From JAUWGC01 sp963753055 (GTDB lineage Bacteria; Bacteroidota; Bacteroidia; Bacteroidales; B18-G4): a stretch of 64,000 nucleotides of DNA. The DNA lies in NCBI GenBank assembly GCA_963753055.1, contig CAVWAP010000001.1, forward strand, positions 1,054,001 to 1,118,000, written 5' to 3'. Below are positions 62,876 through 64,000 of this stretch, piece after piece. Made by a program: the position numbers and the translations under genes. Under the pieces are notes generated by a model that worked only from the letters and a program-made list of their open reading frames with translations, ran no database searches and was not told the origin of the DNA. Every line of letters starts with the position of its first letter. The stretch's first letter is position 1.

Positions 62876-64000
62876 TTAGTCGAATGAAACGTTAAGACCT
62901 AATCCTTTTAATTCATGTACAAGTACATTAAAGGATTCTGGTACACCAGGTCGAGGCATATTTTCGCCCTTGACAATGGCTTCATAGGCCTTTGCACGGC
63001 CTTGAACGTCGTCAGATTTGACGGTTAATATCTCCTGGAGAACGTTGGCTGCACCGAAGGCTTCGAGAGCCCAGACTTCCATCTCACCAAAACGCTGTCC
63101 TCCAAACTGTGCTTTACCACCAAGTGGCTGTTGAGTGATCAATGAGTAAGGACCTATAGACCTTGCGTGCATTTTGTCATCAACCATATGGTGAAGCTTA
63201 AGCATGTATATATAACCTACTGTCGTTGCCTGATCGAACTTTTTGCCTGTCTCACCATCATAGAGATAGACTTTCCCATCGATAGGTAGTTTAGCTTTTT
63301 CCATTAACTCATTGATTTGAGCATAAGTAGCTCCATCGAAGATTGGAGAAGCAAAGTACATTCCAAGTCGCTTGCCGGCCCATCCGAGAACAGTTTCATA
63401 AATTTGTCCAAGGTTCATCCTGGAAGGTACACCCAGTGGGTTCAACACGATGTCGACCGGTGTTCCGTCCTCCAGGAATGGCATATCCTCTTCACGAACG
63501 ATCTTAGCAACTATACCTTTGTTACCGTGTCGACCCGACATCTTATCACCAACTTTAAGCTTACGCTTCTTGGCAACATACACCTTTGCCATTTGGACAA
63601 TTCCATTTGGAAGGTCATCTCCAACGGTTGCAACAAACTTCTTACGGTTATAAATACCAAGGATTTCCTTGTACTTAATGATATAATTATTGATTACCTG
63701 CTTGATCAATTCATTCTTCTTCTTGTCAGTTGTCCATTTATTAGGATAGACATTCATGTAATCAATGGAAGTGAGATATTTTTGAGTAAACTTAGCTTTC
63801 TTAGGTATCAGGACTTCCTTGAAGTTGTTATAAACACCCTGGGATGTTTTACCGCTTACCAGGATGGTCAGTTTATCAACAAGTTTGGATTTCAGTTCGG
63901 TGCTATGATTTTCGAACTCGTTGTCAATGCTCTGAATAACATCTTTCTCCTTTGCTTTTGATTTCCTGTCCTTGATAGCCCTTGAAAACAACTTGTTTTC
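62876..64000 (-). CDS. rpoB: DNA-directed RNA polymerase subunit beta (3' part; runs off the right edge)
   Basis: The last 374 residues plus stop are in the window; the gene continues past base 64000, where the frame is open (ENKLFSRAIKDR at the edge). Conserved C-terminal motifs: KMSGRHGNKGIVAKI, TPVDIVLNPLGVPSRMNLGQ and GGKAQFGGQRFGEMEVWALE. The last C-terminal part (LNVLVHELKGLGLNVSFD) is normal. The rifampicin region lies upstream, outside the window. Confidence 0.98.
   Translation of the reverse strand, partial: ENKLFSRAIKDRKSKAKEKDVIQSIDNEFENHSTELKSKLVDKLTILVSGKTSQGVYNNFKEVLIPKKAKFTQKYLTSIDYMNVYPNKWTTDKKKNELIKQVINNYIIKYKEILGIYNRKKFVATVGDDLPNGIVQMAKVYVAKKRKLKVGDKMSGRHGNKGIVAKIVREEDMPFLEDGTPVDIVLNPLGVPSRMNLGQIYETVLGWAGKRLGMYFASPIFDGATYAQINELMEKAKLPIDGKVYLYDGETGKKFDQATTVGYIYMLKLHHMVDDKMHARSIGPYSLITQQPLGGKAQFGGQRFGEMEVWALEAFGAANVLQEILTVKSDDVQGRAKAYEAIVKGENMPRPGVPESFNVLVHELKGLGLNVSFD

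Noticed and set aside
1..64000. tRNA, rRNA, insertion sequence, prophage, riboswitch
   Set aside because: Spacers are short and none showed a cloverleaf, terminal inverted repeats with transposase, integrase or a recognisable aptamer; a covariance-model search would be needed to exclude small RNAs.

Overview
The window is a gene-dense, AT-rich stretch of a chromosome from a member of the Bacteroidota (Bacteroidetes), probably an anaerobe. This rests on the rpoB-rpoC-DUF3467 order at the right end, two secreted proteins with type IX secretion (T9SS) C-terminal domains, a Bacteroidota-type TamB next to tsaD, the -7 box TAnnTTTG upstream of about a dozen starts, and oxygen-sensitive or oxygen-scavenging enzymes (a 2-oxoacid:ferredoxin oxidoreductase and a flavodiiron protein). 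I see no tRNA, rRNA, CRISPR, insertion sequence or prophage. No stretch over 300 bases lacks a gene.

Layout. 1-3280: start of a membrane-protein gene (minus strand), then an ECF sigma factor, a likely membrane anti-sigma factor and two exported DUF4097/DUF2807 beta-repeat proteins, closed by a strong terminator. 3377-7001: ligA and a GT-C glycosyltransferase (minus). 7035-12624: signalling genes, namely a Cache-HAMP-PP2C phosphatase, a universal stress protein, an HD-domain protein and a class III adenylate cyclase. 12650-21588: nine minus-strand reading frames read as one amino-acid/2-oxoacid fermentation route: ADP-forming acyl-CoA synthetase, Na+ symporter, outer-membrane barrel, aminotransferase, and a four-subunit ferredoxin oxidoreductase with its ferredoxin-like subunit. 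21621-28046: a fused fatty-acid kinase (FakA-FakB type), a very long cation-chloride cotransporter homologue and a small lipoprotein. 28174-31239: DUF1573 protein, second aminotransferase, NamZ-type muramidase. 31402-35456: two ABC permeases, one ATPase, an orphan membrane protein and a LolA-like periplasmic protein. 35474-46574: unknown exported protein, EamA transporter, BatA-like vWA protein, isochorismatase-fold hydrolase, topoisomerase IV A, flavodiiron protein, lipoprotein, MDR oxidoreductase and tsaD. 46626-58159: tamB, two T9SS cargo proteins, C1 peptidase and an AddA-like helicase-nuclease. 58214-64000: DUF3467, rpoC and the 3' part of rpoB (minus).

The most unusual signal is not a gene. 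Five short arrays all have a strict 7-bp period (3347-3381, 6439-6473, 12640-12667, 27445-27517, 29910-30014). Their units form one chain of related heptamers (ATTTACR, ACTTACA, ACTTATA, ACCTATA, plus TTGTCAS). Four arrays sit on or beside stop codons; the fifth lies in frame inside a membrane protein. The 29910-30014 array changes its unit in blocks along its length, mostly by one transition at each step. This looks like an active heptamer-repeat family comparable in style to the heptanucleotide STRR repeats known from cyanobacteria. I do not know of a description of it in this phylum.
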